Positions 16,247 to 24,373 of a stretch of 29,305 bases of DNA are shown in pieces; the first letter of the stretch is position 1, and each line of letters begins with the position of its first letter. The notes under the pieces are model-generated. The model had not been told where the DNA came from. It made no database searches and saw only the letters and a list, made by a program, of their open reading frames with translations. The DNA is taken from NCBI GenBank assembly GCA_934409175.1, contig CAKRVX010000022.1, positions 1 to 29,305 of the forward strand, written 5' to 3'. The position numbers and the translations under genes were made by a program. This DNA comes from an uncultured Blautia sp. GTDB lineage: Bacteria; Bacillota; Clostridia; Lachnospirales; Lachnospiraceae.

Positions 16247-16861
16247 ATGAGACTGGGACAGGCTGCAATGGAAGCTTTAAGAGCCGAGATTACAGGATGC
16301 CTTCTGCCGGGAGATGAGCTGGTGGTGGTGTGCCCGGTGGGACTTAAGGGAACTTCCATTATAGCAGAACAAAAGAAAGAGAGACTGGCAGAGCAGTTTT
16401 CTGCCGGATTTATTTATAACTGCAGAACACTTTTCAGGGACTATGGTGTCGGAAATGCGGTGTCTGTAAAAGAGAGTTCTGTATGGAAAATGGCACAGAA
16501 GGCCGGAGCCAGTGCTATGTATGCCATGAACGATGGAGGATTTCTAAGTGCGCTGTGGAAAATGTCGGAAGCATCACAGATAGGACTGACGGCAGATTTT
16601 CGCAAGGTACCGATTCGCCAGGAGACTATAGAAGTCTGTGAGATTTTTGATATTAATCCTTACAGGCTGGTATCAGAGGGGGCCATTCTGCTTGGAATCC
16701 GCGGTGGACAGGGGCTGGTACAGGACCTTCGTAAGGAAGGTTATATGGCAGAGATCATAGGGCAGACCAATGATGGAAATGACAGGCTTTTATACAGTGG
16801 TTCTGGTGCACGTTATCTGGAACGCCCCGGAAAAGATGAACTTTATAAGATCAAAAGATAA
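16247..16861 (+). CDS. AIR synthase-related / HypE C-terminal domain protein, stand-alone
   Basis: A 204-residue protein that matches only the C-terminal half of the PurM/HypE superfamily. Recognisable segments are CPVGLKGTSIIAEQKKERL (29-47), SAMYAMNDGGFLSALWKMSEAS (roughly 90-111) and ICxxxxINPYRLVSEGAILLG. These mirror the HypE pattern 'G..G...D.T.GGL..AL.E.A..SG ... L..DP..L..EG'. The N-terminal ATP-binding half found in HypE, PurM and SelD is absent, and so is the Cys tail of HypE. AGGAG lies 7 bases before ATG 16247. It sits between the small membrane peptide and trmL. No reaction can be assigned: a domain lacking the partner half may pair with another subunit or have lost ATP use. Confidence 0.8.
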   Translation: MRLGQAAMEALRAEITGCLLPGDELVVVCPVGLKGTSIIAEQKKERLAEQFSAGFIYNCRTLFRDYGVGNAVSVKESSVWKMAQKAGASAMYAMNDGGFLSALWKMSEASQIGLTADFRKVPIRQETIEVCEIFDINPYRLVSEGAILLGIRGGQGLVQDLRKEGYMAEIIGQTNDGNDRLLYSGSGARYLERPGKDELYKIKR

Positions 16862-16882
16862 TACCAAAAAGGAATCATAAAA

Positions 16883-17383
16883 ATGGCAAAATTAAATATT
16901 GTACTTCATGAGCCGGAAATTCCGGCAAATACAGGAAATATCGGACGCACCTGTGTGGCAACAGGAACCAGGCTTCATCTGATTGAGCCGCTGGGATTTT
17001 CCTTAAGTGAGAAGGCTTTAAAAAGAGCTGGAATGGATTACTGGAAAGATCTGGATGTGACCACATATCTGGATTTCGAGGATTTTATGGAGAAAAATCC
17101 TGGAGCAAAGATTTATTATGCTACTACAAAAGCTCCTCAGACTTATACAGATGTGCATTATGAGGAAGACTGTTATATTATGTTTGGCAAGGAAAGTGCA
17201 GGAATTCCGGAGGATATTCTGGTGAATAATCAGGAAACCTGCGTGCGTATTCCAATGATCGGGGACATTCGTTCTCTGAATTTAAGCAACTCGGTTGCAA
17301 TTGTTCTTTATGAAGCATTACGCCAGAATCATTTTGATCATATGAATCTGGAAGGGCATTTGAGAAATTATGACTGGAAGTAA
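16883..17383 (+). CDS. trmL: tRNA (cytidine(34)-2'-O)-methyltransferase
   Basis: A 166-residue SPOUT-class methyltransferase, the usual size for TrmL. It adds a 2'-O-methyl group to the wobble base of certain tRNA-Leu species with S-adenosylmethionine. The N-terminal LNIVLHEPEIPANTGNIGRTC (3-23), the knot motifs IMFGKESAGIP and RIPMIGDIRSLNLSNSVAIVLYEALRQ are all present. The gene starts 21 bp after the AIRS_C gene with AAAGGAATC upstream, and the tetR gene follows after 33 bp. A tRNA-Leu gene elsewhere in this window is a potential substrate family member, with no sign of specific linkage. Confidence 0.95.
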   Translation: MAKLNIVLHEPEIPANTGNIGRTCVATGTRLHLIEPLGFSLSEKALKRAGMDYWKDLDVTTYLDFEDFMEKNPGAKIYYATTKAPQTYTDVHYEEDCYIMFGKESAGIPEDILVNNQETCVRIPMIGDIRSLNLSNSVAIVLYEALRQNHFDHMNLEGHLRNYDWK

Positions 17384-17416
17384 ATTGAGAAGTGATCATT
17401 CTGCAGGAGGAATGGA

Positions 17417-17977
17417 ATGTCAAATACTACGAAATTAGCACTTGAGGAATCTCTGAAACGATTACTGCTTCGCAAGCCTCTGGACAAGATTACAATTTCA
17501 GATATCACTACAGATTGTGGAATCAGCAGGATGGCCTTTTATTATCATTTTAAGGATATTTATGATCTTGTAGAGTGGAGCTGTGTGGAAGATGGAACAA
17601 AAGCCCTTCAGGGAAAGAAAACCTATGATTCCTGGACAGAGGGATTGACCCAGATTTTTGAGGCTGTGCTGGAGAATAAACCGTTTATTATGAATGTGTA
17701 CCGCTGTATCAGCAGAGAAAAGATGGAAAATTATCTCTATAAGCTCACATATGATCTGATTGCAGGTGTTGTGAGGGAGAAATCCAGAGAAAAGAATTTG
17801 AGTCCGGAGGAACAGCAGTTTATTGCAGATTTTTACAAGTATGGATTTGTAGGAGTAATGCTGGAATGGATCAATGATGGAATGAAAGAAGATATTGAGG
17901 ATCTGGTGCATAAAATGAGTCTGACACTTCATGGAACGATTACAACTTCTATTGAAAACTTTGAGAATAAAATATGA
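17417..17977 (+). CDS. TetR-family transcriptional regulator (DhaS-like)
   Basis: A 186-residue regulator. The helix-turn-helix spans about residues 20-48 (KITISDITTDCGISRMAFYYHFKDIYDLVEW), the signature of TetR proteins. The C-terminal ligand domain resembles the TetR_C_8 / DhaS subgroup. GGAGG lies upstream of ATG 17417. It ends the feo run and is followed by a 21-bp perfect hairpin and then the oleate hydratase promoter. Position suggests, but does not prove, that it controls oleate hydratase in response to a fatty acid or hydroxy fatty acid. It could instead regulate its own upstream genes. Confidence 0.9.
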   Translation: MSNTTKLALEESLKRLLLRKPLDKITISDITTDCGISRMAFYYHFKDIYDLVEWSCVEDGTKALQGKKTYDSWTEGLTQIFEAVLENKPFIMNVYRCISREKMENYLYKLTYDLIAGVVREKSREKNLSPEEQQFIADFYKYGFVGVMLEWINDGMKEDIEDLVHKMSLTLHGTITTSIENFENKI

Positions 17978-18036
17978 ATTTAATCAAATCAAGTAAGGCC
18001 CTTGCTTTAATTACAAATATTCGTCTGACATTTTTA

Positions 18037-18085
18037 TACAAAACCCGTGGAATGATAAAAAACTTATCATTCCACGGGTTTTGTA
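18037..18085. terminator. 21-bp perfect hairpin between tetR and ohyA
   Basis: Bases 18037-18057 and 18065-18085 are exact reverse complements with a 7-nt loop. Each strand ends its inner GC-rich part in GTTTTGTA, so it may terminate in both directions. It is too long for a simple TetR operator, though it directly abuts the ohyA promoter (-35 at 18088). Confidence 0.75.
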
Positions 18086-18087
18086 TA

Positions 18088-18116
18088 TTGAAAAGAAAGT
18101 TTTTCGCTGATAAGAT
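18088..18116 (+). promoter_or_regulatory. Promoter of oleate hydratase
   Basis: TTGAAA (18088-18093), 17 bp, TAAGAT (18111-18116). The -35 starts 3 bp after the hairpin, so the leader is about 120 nt. Confidence 0.65.
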
Positions 18117-18207
18117 ACAGCCATGATCATAAAAAAGAAATGCCTTACTTTCCAAGGGATGAAAAGTTCTGAAGAAGGGAAGAATGCACAGTAGCAAGTA
18201 GAGAAGT

Positions 18208-18233
18208 AATTCATAAGAAAAATTCATAAGAAA
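18208..18233 (+). repeat. Two tandem 13-bp direct repeats before the ohyA ribosome binding site
   Basis: AATTCATAAGAAA occurs twice back to back (18208-18220, 18221-18233) and runs directly into the AAAGGTGG ribosome binding site. Confidence 0.85.
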
Positions 18234-18246
18234 GGTGGATTCGATT

Positions 18247-20223
18247 ATGGGAAAAAATAAAGGATTAGGTATTGCATCAGCACTGGCAGTAGGTGCAGGA
18301 GTGGCTGCTCTGGCAGCAGGCAAAAAAATAAAAGACACAGATGCCAAGAAAAGAAAAGCATTCGAAGAGACTCATTCACCGGAAGATTACCGCAATACAG
18401 AACGTGGTAAATATGAGAAAAACAGCAAGGGAATTTATTATTCCAATGGTAACTATGAAGCATTTGCCCGTCCAAGAAAACCGGAAGGCGTAGATGACAA
18501 ACATGCTTACATCGTAGGAAGCGGACTCGCTTCTCTGGCAGCAGCCTGTTTCCTTGTTCGTGACGGACAGATGCCTGGAAAAAATATCCATATTCTGGAA
18601 GCAATGGACATTGCAGGCGGTGCATGCGATGGAATTTTTGATCCGAGCAGGGGATATGTAATGCGCGGCGGACGTGAGATGGAGAATCACTTTGAATGTT
18701 TATGGGATCTTTTCAGAAGCATTCCTTCTATTGAAACACCGGGCGTATCTGTGCTTGACGAATATTACTGGCTGAACAAAGAAGATCCGAACTATTCTCT
18801 CTGTCGTGCAACCAAAGAGCGAGGAAAGGATGCACATACAGATGGTAAATTCAACCTGAGTCAGAAGGGCTGCATGGAGATTATGAAGTTGTTTATGACA
18901 AAGGATGAAGATCTTTATGATAAAACAATTGAAGATGTATTCGATGATGAAGTATTTGATTCTACATTCTGGTTATACTGGAGAACCATGTTTGCATTTG
19001 AAAACTGGCATAGTGCACTGGAGATGAAACTGTATTTCCAGAGATTTATTCATCATATTTCCGGACTTCCGGATTTCAGTGCTCTGAAATTTACGAAATA
19101 TAATCAGTATGAATCCCTGATTCTGCCGATGCAGAAATATCTGGAAGATGCAGGAGTTGATTTCCAGTTCAATACAGAGGTTACCAATGTGTTGTTTGAT
19201 TTTGAGGGTGGCAAAAAAATTGCAAAGGCTATTGAATGTAAGGTAAAAGGCGTGGAGAAGGGAATCGTTCTTACGGAAGATGATCTTGTATTTGTCACAA
19301 ACGGAAGCTGCACAGAGGGAACTATTTACGGTGATCAGAATCATGCTCCGAATGGTGATGCAGAAGTTCGAACAAGTGGCTGCTGGAGTCTCTGGAAGAA
19401 TATTGCAAAGCAGGATCCGTCTTTCGGACATCCTGAGAAGTTCTGTTCTGATATCGCAAAAACAAACTGGGAATCTGCTACAGTTACGACGCTGGATGAT
19501 AAGATTATTCCGTATATTACAGATATCTGCAAACGTGATCCAAGAACCGGCAAAGTTGTTACAGGCGGTATTGTCAGCTGCCAGGATTCCAGCTGGTTAA
19601 TGAGCTGGACCATTAACAGACAGGGTCAGTTTAAGGAGCAGGATAAAGATAAAGTTTGTGTATGGGTATATGGTCTGTTTACAGATGTTCCTGGTGATTA
19701 TGTGAAAAAACCGATGAAGGAATGTACTGGTAAAGAGATCACTGAAGAGTGGCTGTATCATCTGGGCGTTCCGGTTGATGAGATTAAAGATCTGGCTGAG
19801 AACAGTGCAGTTTGTGTTCCTACTATGATGCCGTATATTACAGCATTCTTTATGCCGAGAACCAAGGGTGACAGACCGGATGTTATCCCGGATGGCTGTG
19901 TGAACTTTGCATTTCTTGGACAGTTTGCAGAGACACCAAGAGATACAGTATTTACTACAGAATATTCTGTCAGAACTGCCATGGAGGCTGTTTATGGACT
20001 TCTTGGTGTGGACAGAGGCGTTCCGGAAGTCTGGGGCAGTGTTTATGACATCAGGGAACTGCTGGACAGCAGCGTGAAGCTGATGGATGGAAAATCTCCC
20101 CTTGAGATTGAATTGCCAGGACCGCTGAATGCACTGAAGAAGCCGCTTTTGAAGGTGGTTAAAGGGACTGTGATCGAGAAAGTGCTCAGGGATCATGATG
20201 TGATCAAAGAGTATATGATGTAA
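18247..20223 (+). CDS. ohyA: Oleate hydratase (10-linoleic acid hydratase / MCRA family)
   Basis: A 658-residue FAD protein that adds water to the cis-9 double bond of oleate or linoleate to give 10-hydroxy fatty acids. In gut bacteria it is linked to detoxifying free unsaturated fatty acids. FAD-binding IVGSGLASLAAA is at 89-100 and is followed by HILEAMDIAGGACDG. The family loop RGGREME is at 140-146, with the glutamate proposed to activate water. Later parts (TVTTLDDKIIPYITDI, SWLMSWTINRQGQF, FLGQFAETPRDTVFTTEYSVRTAMEAVY) fit the family well. The N-terminus has an Ala/Gly-rich hydrophobic stretch (residues 6-25) ahead of a charged linker, possibly a membrane anchor. ATG 18247 has AAAGGTGG eight bases upstream and is preferred over GTG 18235. 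It is monocistronic with a clear terminator. Regulation by the adjacent TetR protein is inferred. Confidence 0.95.
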   Translation: MGKNKGLGIASALAVGAGVAALAAGKKIKDTDAKKRKAFEETHSPEDYRNTERGKYEKNSKGIYYSNGNYEAFARPRKPEGVDDKHAYIVGSGLASLAAACFLVRDGQMPGKNIHILEAMDIAGGACDGIFDPSRGYVMRGGREMENHFECLWDLFRSIPSIETPGVSVLDEYYWLNKEDPNYSLCRATKERGKDAHTDGKFNLSQKGCMEIMKLFMTKDEDLYDKTIEDVFDDEVFDSTFWLYWRTMFAFENWHSALEMKLYFQRFIHHISGLPDFSALKFTKYNQYESLILPMQKYLEDAGVDFQFNTEVTNVLFDFEGGKKIAKAIECKVKGVEKGIVLTEDDLVFVTNGSCTEGTIYGDQNHAPNGDAEVRTSGCWSLWKNIAKQDPSFGHPEKFCSDIAKTNWESATVTTLDDKIIPYITDICKRDPRTGKVVTGGIVSCQDSSWLMSWTINRQGQFKEQDKDKVCVWVYGLFTDVPGDYVKKPMKECTGKEITEEWLYHLGVPVDEIKDLAENSAVCVPTMMPYITAFFMPRTKGDRPDVIPDGCVNFAFLGQFAETPRDTVFTTEYSVRTAMEAVYGLLGVDRGVPEVWGSVYDIRELLDSSVKLMDGKSPLEIELPGPLNALKKPLLKVVKGTVIEKVLRDHDVIKEYMM

Positions 20224-20246
20224 TATCTGCAAATATTTATATGGAG

Positions 20247-20279
20247 AAGGCTGTGGGAAAATATCCTGCAGCCTTTTTT
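20247..20279 (+). terminator. Intrinsic terminator of ohyA
   Basis: AAGGCTG (20247-20253) pairs with CAGCCTT (20268-20274), with GGA/TCC further in, and six T close it. Confidence 0.85.
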
Positions 20280-20529
20280 GTATAAGAAAATGAGACCGCA
20301 TACAGTGGGATAGTGCTGGCGTGATTCTGTTTCAGAGAGAAGTGAGTGAAGAAATAGAAAATGGGGGTTGCGTATTGAGAGGACAGATGATAATATATAA
20401 TGAAATATATAGAAAAAGACTTTGAAATACAAATAAAAGTCTGAAAATAATAGAGCTTTAAGGAGGGTTTGAAGGCTTCTGCGGGATGAATTGTGAGCAG
20501 GAGACTTTGTGTGGAAGGGAGGTTTTTAT
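20280..20529 (+). promoter_or_regulatory. Non-coding leader and promoter region of ade
   Basis: No gene is supported here. A promoter lies at 20368-20401: TTGCGT (20368-20373) is 17 bp from TAATAT (20391-20396), and overlapping alternatives include a perfect TATAAT at 20396-20401. The leader is about 120 nt and AT-rich, with a possible weak AGACTT/AAGTCT hairpin near 20418-20444. A second strong ribosome-binding-like site, AAGGAGGG at 20460-20467, has no properly spaced start codon. I looked for the purine riboswitch core and did not find it. Confidence 0.55.
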
Positions 20530-22269
20530 ATGGATCTTGATGTTTATCGCAGATATTCAGAGATGGCGAGAGGGATGAAGAAAGCGGAACTGGTGTTTAA
20601 AAATGGGTGTGTGTTTTGTTCCGGGACCGGGGAGTTTCTTGAGGGAGATGTGGCAGTTGCGGATGGAATCGTGATCGGAATTGGTACATATGAAGGAGAA
20701 CGTGAGATTGATCTGGACGGAAAAGTGATCTGCCCGGGGTTTATAGATAGTCATCTGCATCTGGAGTCTACCCTTGTGACTCCTGGGGAATTGGTGAGAC
20801 AGGCGGCACAGTGTGGAACAACCACTTTTATTGTAGATCCTCATGAGTCTGCCAATGTGGCTGGTATGGAAGGAATTGATTATATCATGGATCAGACGGA
20901 GAATGTGCCGGCAAATGTATATGTAATGATGCCGTCATGTGTTCCGGCTACTCATGTGGATGACAATGGCTGTCTGCTGAGTGCGGGGAAAATGAAAGGA
21001 TATCTGAATCATCCGAGGATTTTGGGCCTGGGTGAGGTAATGGATGCGGTTTCCGTAATCAATGGAAGTGTTTCCATGCATGAGAAACTGCAGCTGTTCC
21101 AGAATAAGGTGAAGGATGGGCATGCCCCGTTTCTGGCACCTGGCGACCTGGCAGCTTATGTGCTGGGAGGGATTGCCACGGATCATGAGTGTGTGGATTA
21201 TGAGTATGCAATGTCTGAAGCCAGGAATGGAATGCATGTGCTGATCCGGGAGGGCAGTGCTGCAAGAAATCTGGATGCGATCGTAAAGGGAATCGTGGAA
21301 CATCACACAGATACTTCGGCATTTTGCTTCTGTACAGATGATAAGCATATTGAAGAGATTCGGAAAGAAGGGCACATCAATTATAATGTGAAACGTGCAG
21401 TGGAGCTGGGACTTCCTGTGGAAAAGGCTTTGCAGATGGCTACCATACAGCCTGCCAGATGTTATGGACTTTCCCATCTGGGAATGATTGCACCGGGACG
21501 GCAGGCAGATTTTGTAATTCTGGATAATATGACAGATCTGGATGTGGTAGATGTTTATTATAAGGGAAAAAAGATTCTGCGTGACGAGAAGATAGAACCG
21601 AAGCCATGCCCTCCGAATCTGAAAAATACGGTTCATGTATCCGGATTTGGAGAAGAAAGACTGTTATTAAAACATCCAGGAACCAAGGCACATGTGATCG
21701 GAATGCTGGAAAGACAGATCGCGACGAAGGATTTGATAGAAGAGGTTCCATGGACAGAGAAAGACGGACTGAAAGTTTTTGTATCTGATAAAGAATACCA
21801 GAAGATTGCAGTGATCGAGAGGCACAAGAATACCGGAAAAATGGGTGTTGGTATTGTGAAAGGATACGGAATTCAGGGAGGGGCCATTGCCTCCAGTGTA
21901 TCTCATGATTCTCACAATATTATTGTAGTGGGAGACAATGACCACGATATGGCATTGGCAGTGAAAGAACTGATCCGTAATCAGGGTGGTTATACATTAA
22001 TCTGTAATGGAGAAATTTATGGGACTTTGCCGTTACCGGTACTGGGACTGATGAGTGATGCCGGATATGAGAATGTAAATGAAACCCTGTCCAGAATGAT
22101 CCCGAAAGCTCATGAAATGGGGGTAAAAAAAGGTTTTGATCCGTTTATTACCCTCTCATTTATGGCTCTTCCGGTTATTCCGGAAATCAGGATCACACCA
22201 AGAGGAATTTATCTGGTAAATGAGGACAGGATGCTGGTAAGTCCTTTTATTTACACTTTTCCAGAGTAA
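20530..22269 (+). CDS. ade: Adenine deaminase
   Basis: A 579-residue metal-dependent amidohydrolase converting adenine to hypoxanthine and ammonia, a purine salvage step feeding IMP. The metal-binding GFIDSHLHLEST is at 70-81 (His75, His77). It is followed by DPHESANVAG, GEVMDAVSVI, ATDHECVDYEYAMSEARNGMH and FCTDDKHIEEI, all typical of bacterial adenine deaminase. The C-terminal adenine deaminase domain (GGAIASSVSHDSHNIIVVGDND) is complete. ATG 20530 has GGGAGG upstream; an in-frame GTG at 20509 lies before that site and is rejected. The last 23 bp overlap the 3' end of the convergent histidine kinase gene, leaving no room for a terminator between them. Confidence 0.96.
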   Translation: MDLDVYRRYSEMARGMKKAELVFKNGCVFCSGTGEFLEGDVAVADGIVIGIGTYEGEREIDLDGKVICPGFIDSHLHLESTLVTPGELVRQAAQCGTTTFIVDPHESANVAGMEGIDYIMDQTENVPANVYVMMPSCVPATHVDDNGCLLSAGKMKGYLNHPRILGLGEVMDAVSVINGSVSMHEKLQLFQNKVKDGHAPFLAPGDLAAYVLGGIATDHECVDYEYAMSEARNGMHVLIREGSAARNLDAIVKGIVEHHTDTSAFCFCTDDKHIEEIRKEGHINYNVKRAVELGLPVEKALQMATIQPARCYGLSHLGMIAPGRQADFVILDNMTDLDVVDVYYKGKKILRDEKIEPKPCPPNLKNTVHVSGFGEERLLLKHPGTKAHVIGMLERQIATKDLIEEVPWTEKDGLKVFVSDKEYQKIAVIERHKNTGKMGVGIVKGYGIQGGAIASSVSHDSHNIIVVGDNDHDMALAVKELIRNQGGYTLICNGEIYGTLPLPVLGLMSDAGYENVNETLSRMIPKAHEMGVKKGFDPFITLSFMALPVIPEIRITPRGIYLVNEDRMLVSPFIYTFPE

Positions 22270-23659
22270 AAATAAATTCAGTTCCGACTCCCTCTGTACT
22301 GATCACATCAATATGCTGATTGTGTGCATTGATGATTTCTTTTACGATAGCCAGACCAAGCCCTGTACCTTTGCGGTCTTTGCCGCGGGAGGCATCAATC
22401 TTATAGAAACGATCCCAGATTTTCGGGAGGCTGTCTTTAGGGATTCCCGTTCCGTGGTCTTTGACAGAGACGAAAACACGACCATTTTTTACAGTCGTTT
22501 CAATCTGAATAGAAGAATTATCCTCACTGAATTTGATCGCGTTGTCCAGTAAATTGTACAGAACTTGCTGAATCTGTTCCATATCTGCACGTACATAGAG
22601 TTCATGTCCCGAAAGAAAAAGTTCAAGGCGAATTTTCCGGTTGGAACAGATTCCTTCAAAAGTGGCGGCAGTCTGTGTGATTGTATCGTTGATGTCGAAA
22701 CGATGGATATGCATCATTCGTTTTTTGATATCCAGTTCATTCAGGGTCAGAAGACTGCGGGTAAGTTTTTCGAGACGTTCTGATTCAAATGCAATGATTT
22801 TCAGATATCGTTCCTGCATTTCTACCGGTATAGTGCCGTCCAGCATGGCATTAACGTATCCTTTTATGGAAGTAAGGGGAGAACGGAAATCATGAGAAAC
22901 ATTGGCAATGAATTTCCGCTGGTATTCTCCGTTTTGGTTCAGCTTATCTGCCATATAGTTCAGAGTTTTGGCAAGATATCCCAGCTCATCGTCAGAGTTT
23001 ACCTCAATCATGTATTCCAGATTTCCTCCAGCATATTCGGAAGCTCCTTTGATGATCTTTGTCAGTGGCCGGCGTATGTAATGGCTGTAAACCCACAGCA
23101 GCAGGCTGGTTGCAGCATAACAGATCAGAAAAATGATCTGCATGATGAAGAGAATACTGCTTCTGTGTTCGTACAGATGATGCATATCGTAATGAATGGT
23201 TACATATCCCAGGACACCCTCATCGGAAGTTACAGGAGCAAGGACACTGAGATGGTCACAGGAAAACTGTCCGTAGAAACGACCAATCTGATAATGGGAA
23301 GGACCCCATGCTGAAGCGTCGAAATTATCCGGAAGAATGGATTTACCGGCAGCTGATTCAGAGTTTGAACTGAAAACAAGTCTGCCCCGGGCATCTGTGA
23401 TCCACAGAACTGAGTCCCGCAGATCAGTGATGCCGGAGAGTTTCTCAAGAAGACTGCTGCCTTCCGGTTCGGAAAGTTGTTCTGTAATCAGATTGCTTGA
23501 GGCAAGATTACTGGCTTCTTCGTATAGAAGGGTACTTTGGGCATTTTCAAAATACTTTTCCACCATATAAGAACCGCCAAGGGTAATAAGGAAAAATCCA
23601 AAGATTCCGATGCAGATATAAAACATCAGGAACTTGGTAGAAAGATGGTGCTGCTTCAT
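22247..23659 (-). CDS. Membrane sensor histidine kinase
   Basis: A 470-residue two-component sensor. A first membrane helix (residues 12-33) is followed by an extracellular sensor region of about 130 residues, a second helix (169-190), HAMP (about 192-244), a dimerisation domain with phosphorylated His256 (NVSHDFRSPLTS), and a HATPase domain with N box NLLDNAIKF, G1 DHGTGIP and G2 GTGLGLAIV. It overlaps the response regulator by 4 bp (ATGA) and is the last gene of the mutS2-regulator-kinase operon. It converges on ade with a 23-bp overlap. The HAMP/OmpR architecture resembles VicK/PhoR-like envelope sensors, but the signal is unknown. Confidence 0.95.
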   Translation of the reverse strand: MKQHHLSTKFLMFYICIGIFGFFLITLGGSYMVEKYFENAQSTLLYEEASNLASSNLITEQLSEPEGSSLLEKLSGITDLRDSVLWITDARGRLVFSSNSESAAGKSILPDNFDASAWGPSHYQIGRFYGQFSCDHLSVLAPVTSDEGVLGYVTIHYDMHHLYEHRSSILFIMQIIFLICYAATSLLLWVYSHYIRRPLTKIIKGASEYAGGNLEYMIEVNSDDELGYLAKTLNYMADKLNQNGEYQRKFIANVSHDFRSPLTSIKGYVNAMLDGTIPVEMQERYLKIIAFESERLEKLTRSLLTLNELDIKKRMMHIHRFDINDTITQTAATFEGICSNRKIRLELFLSGHELYVRADMEQIQQVLYNLLDNAIKFSEDNSSIQIETTVKNGRVFVSVKDHGTGIPKDSLPKIWDRFYKIDASRGKDRKGTGLGLAIVKEIINAHNQHIDVISTEGVGTEFIFTLEKCK

Positions 23660-24357
23660 GAGTTTTTTACCTCAAATTTATATCCGATTCCCCATACAGT
23701 AGCAATAGACCAGGAAGGATTATCTTTGATCTTTTCACGCAGTCGCTTGATATGAACATCTACAGTACGGGTATCACCGATGTATTCATAACCCCAGATG
23801 TGATCCAGAAGCTGCTCGCGGGTAAATACCTGATTGGGAGAGGAAGCCAGAAAATACAGAAGTTCAAGCTCCTTTGGCGGCATATCAACCTGCCTGCCCA
23901 TATAGGTGACTGAATAATTGGTCAGATTGATTGTAAGGTCCGGATAACTCACACATTTTTCATTAGAAGAAACGGTGGGCTGTTTTACCTGGAAGCGGCG
24001 TAGTACAGCGCGGACACGTGCGACCAGTTCTTTGGAATCAAAAGGTTTGATCATATAGTCATCTGCACCAAGTTCCAGTCCAAGAACCTTGTCAAAGGTT
24101 TCGCCTTTGGCAGAGAGCATGATGATCGGAACATCGGAAGTGTGGCGGATCTCACGGCAGACCTGATAACCGTCAATTCCCGGAAGCATCAGATCCAGAA
24201 CGATCAGATCAGGATGAAAACGGGTAAATTCCTTCAGAGCTTCTTCTCCGTCATTTACGATTTTGGTTTCAAAGCATTCCTTTGTCAGATACAGAGCAAT
24301 GAGCTCTGCAATATTATTATCGTCATCAACGATCAGGATTTTCTGTTTGGAAACCAT
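23656..24357 (-). CDS. OmpR/PhoB-family response regulator
   Basis: A 233-residue regulator. The receiver domain has acidic Asp11-Asp13, the phosphorylation site Asp55 (LIVLDLMLPG) and Lys104 (MIKPF). The winged-helix DNA-binding domain (about 135-230) contains LTPKEL-like MPPKELELLYFLA and DTRTVDVHIKRLREKI, typical of OmpR/PhoB. The ribosome binding site is a strong AAGGAGGG. It starts only 16 bp after mutS2 and overlaps the partner kinase by 4 bp, so all three are probably one transcript. Targets are unknown. Confidence 0.96.
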   Translation of the reverse strand: MVSKQKILIVDDDNNIAELIALYLTKECFETKIVNDGEEALKEFTRFHPDLIVLDLMLPGIDGYQVCREIRHTSDVPIIMLSAKGETFDKVLGLELGADDYMIKPFDSKELVARVRAVLRRFQVKQPTVSSNEKCVSYPDLTINLTNYSVTYMGRQVDMPPKELELLYFLASSPNQVFTREQLLDHIWGYEYIGDTRTVDVHIKRLREKIKDNPSWSIATVWGIGYKFEVKNS

Positions 24358-24373
24358 AAAAAATCCCTCCTTT

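Noticed and set aside
18037..18085. TetR operator
   Set aside because: The 49-bp symmetry with 21-bp arms is much longer than TetR dimer sites and fits an RNA hairpin better; the idea is kept only as part of a finding.
19597..20301. 234-codon minus-strand open frame
   Set aside because: It is antisense to oleate hydratase, Cys/His/Ile-rich, has no family motif and crosses the ohyA terminator.
20402..20529. Purine riboswitch before ade
   Set aside because: The conserved loop and junction pattern of the purine aptamer is not present.
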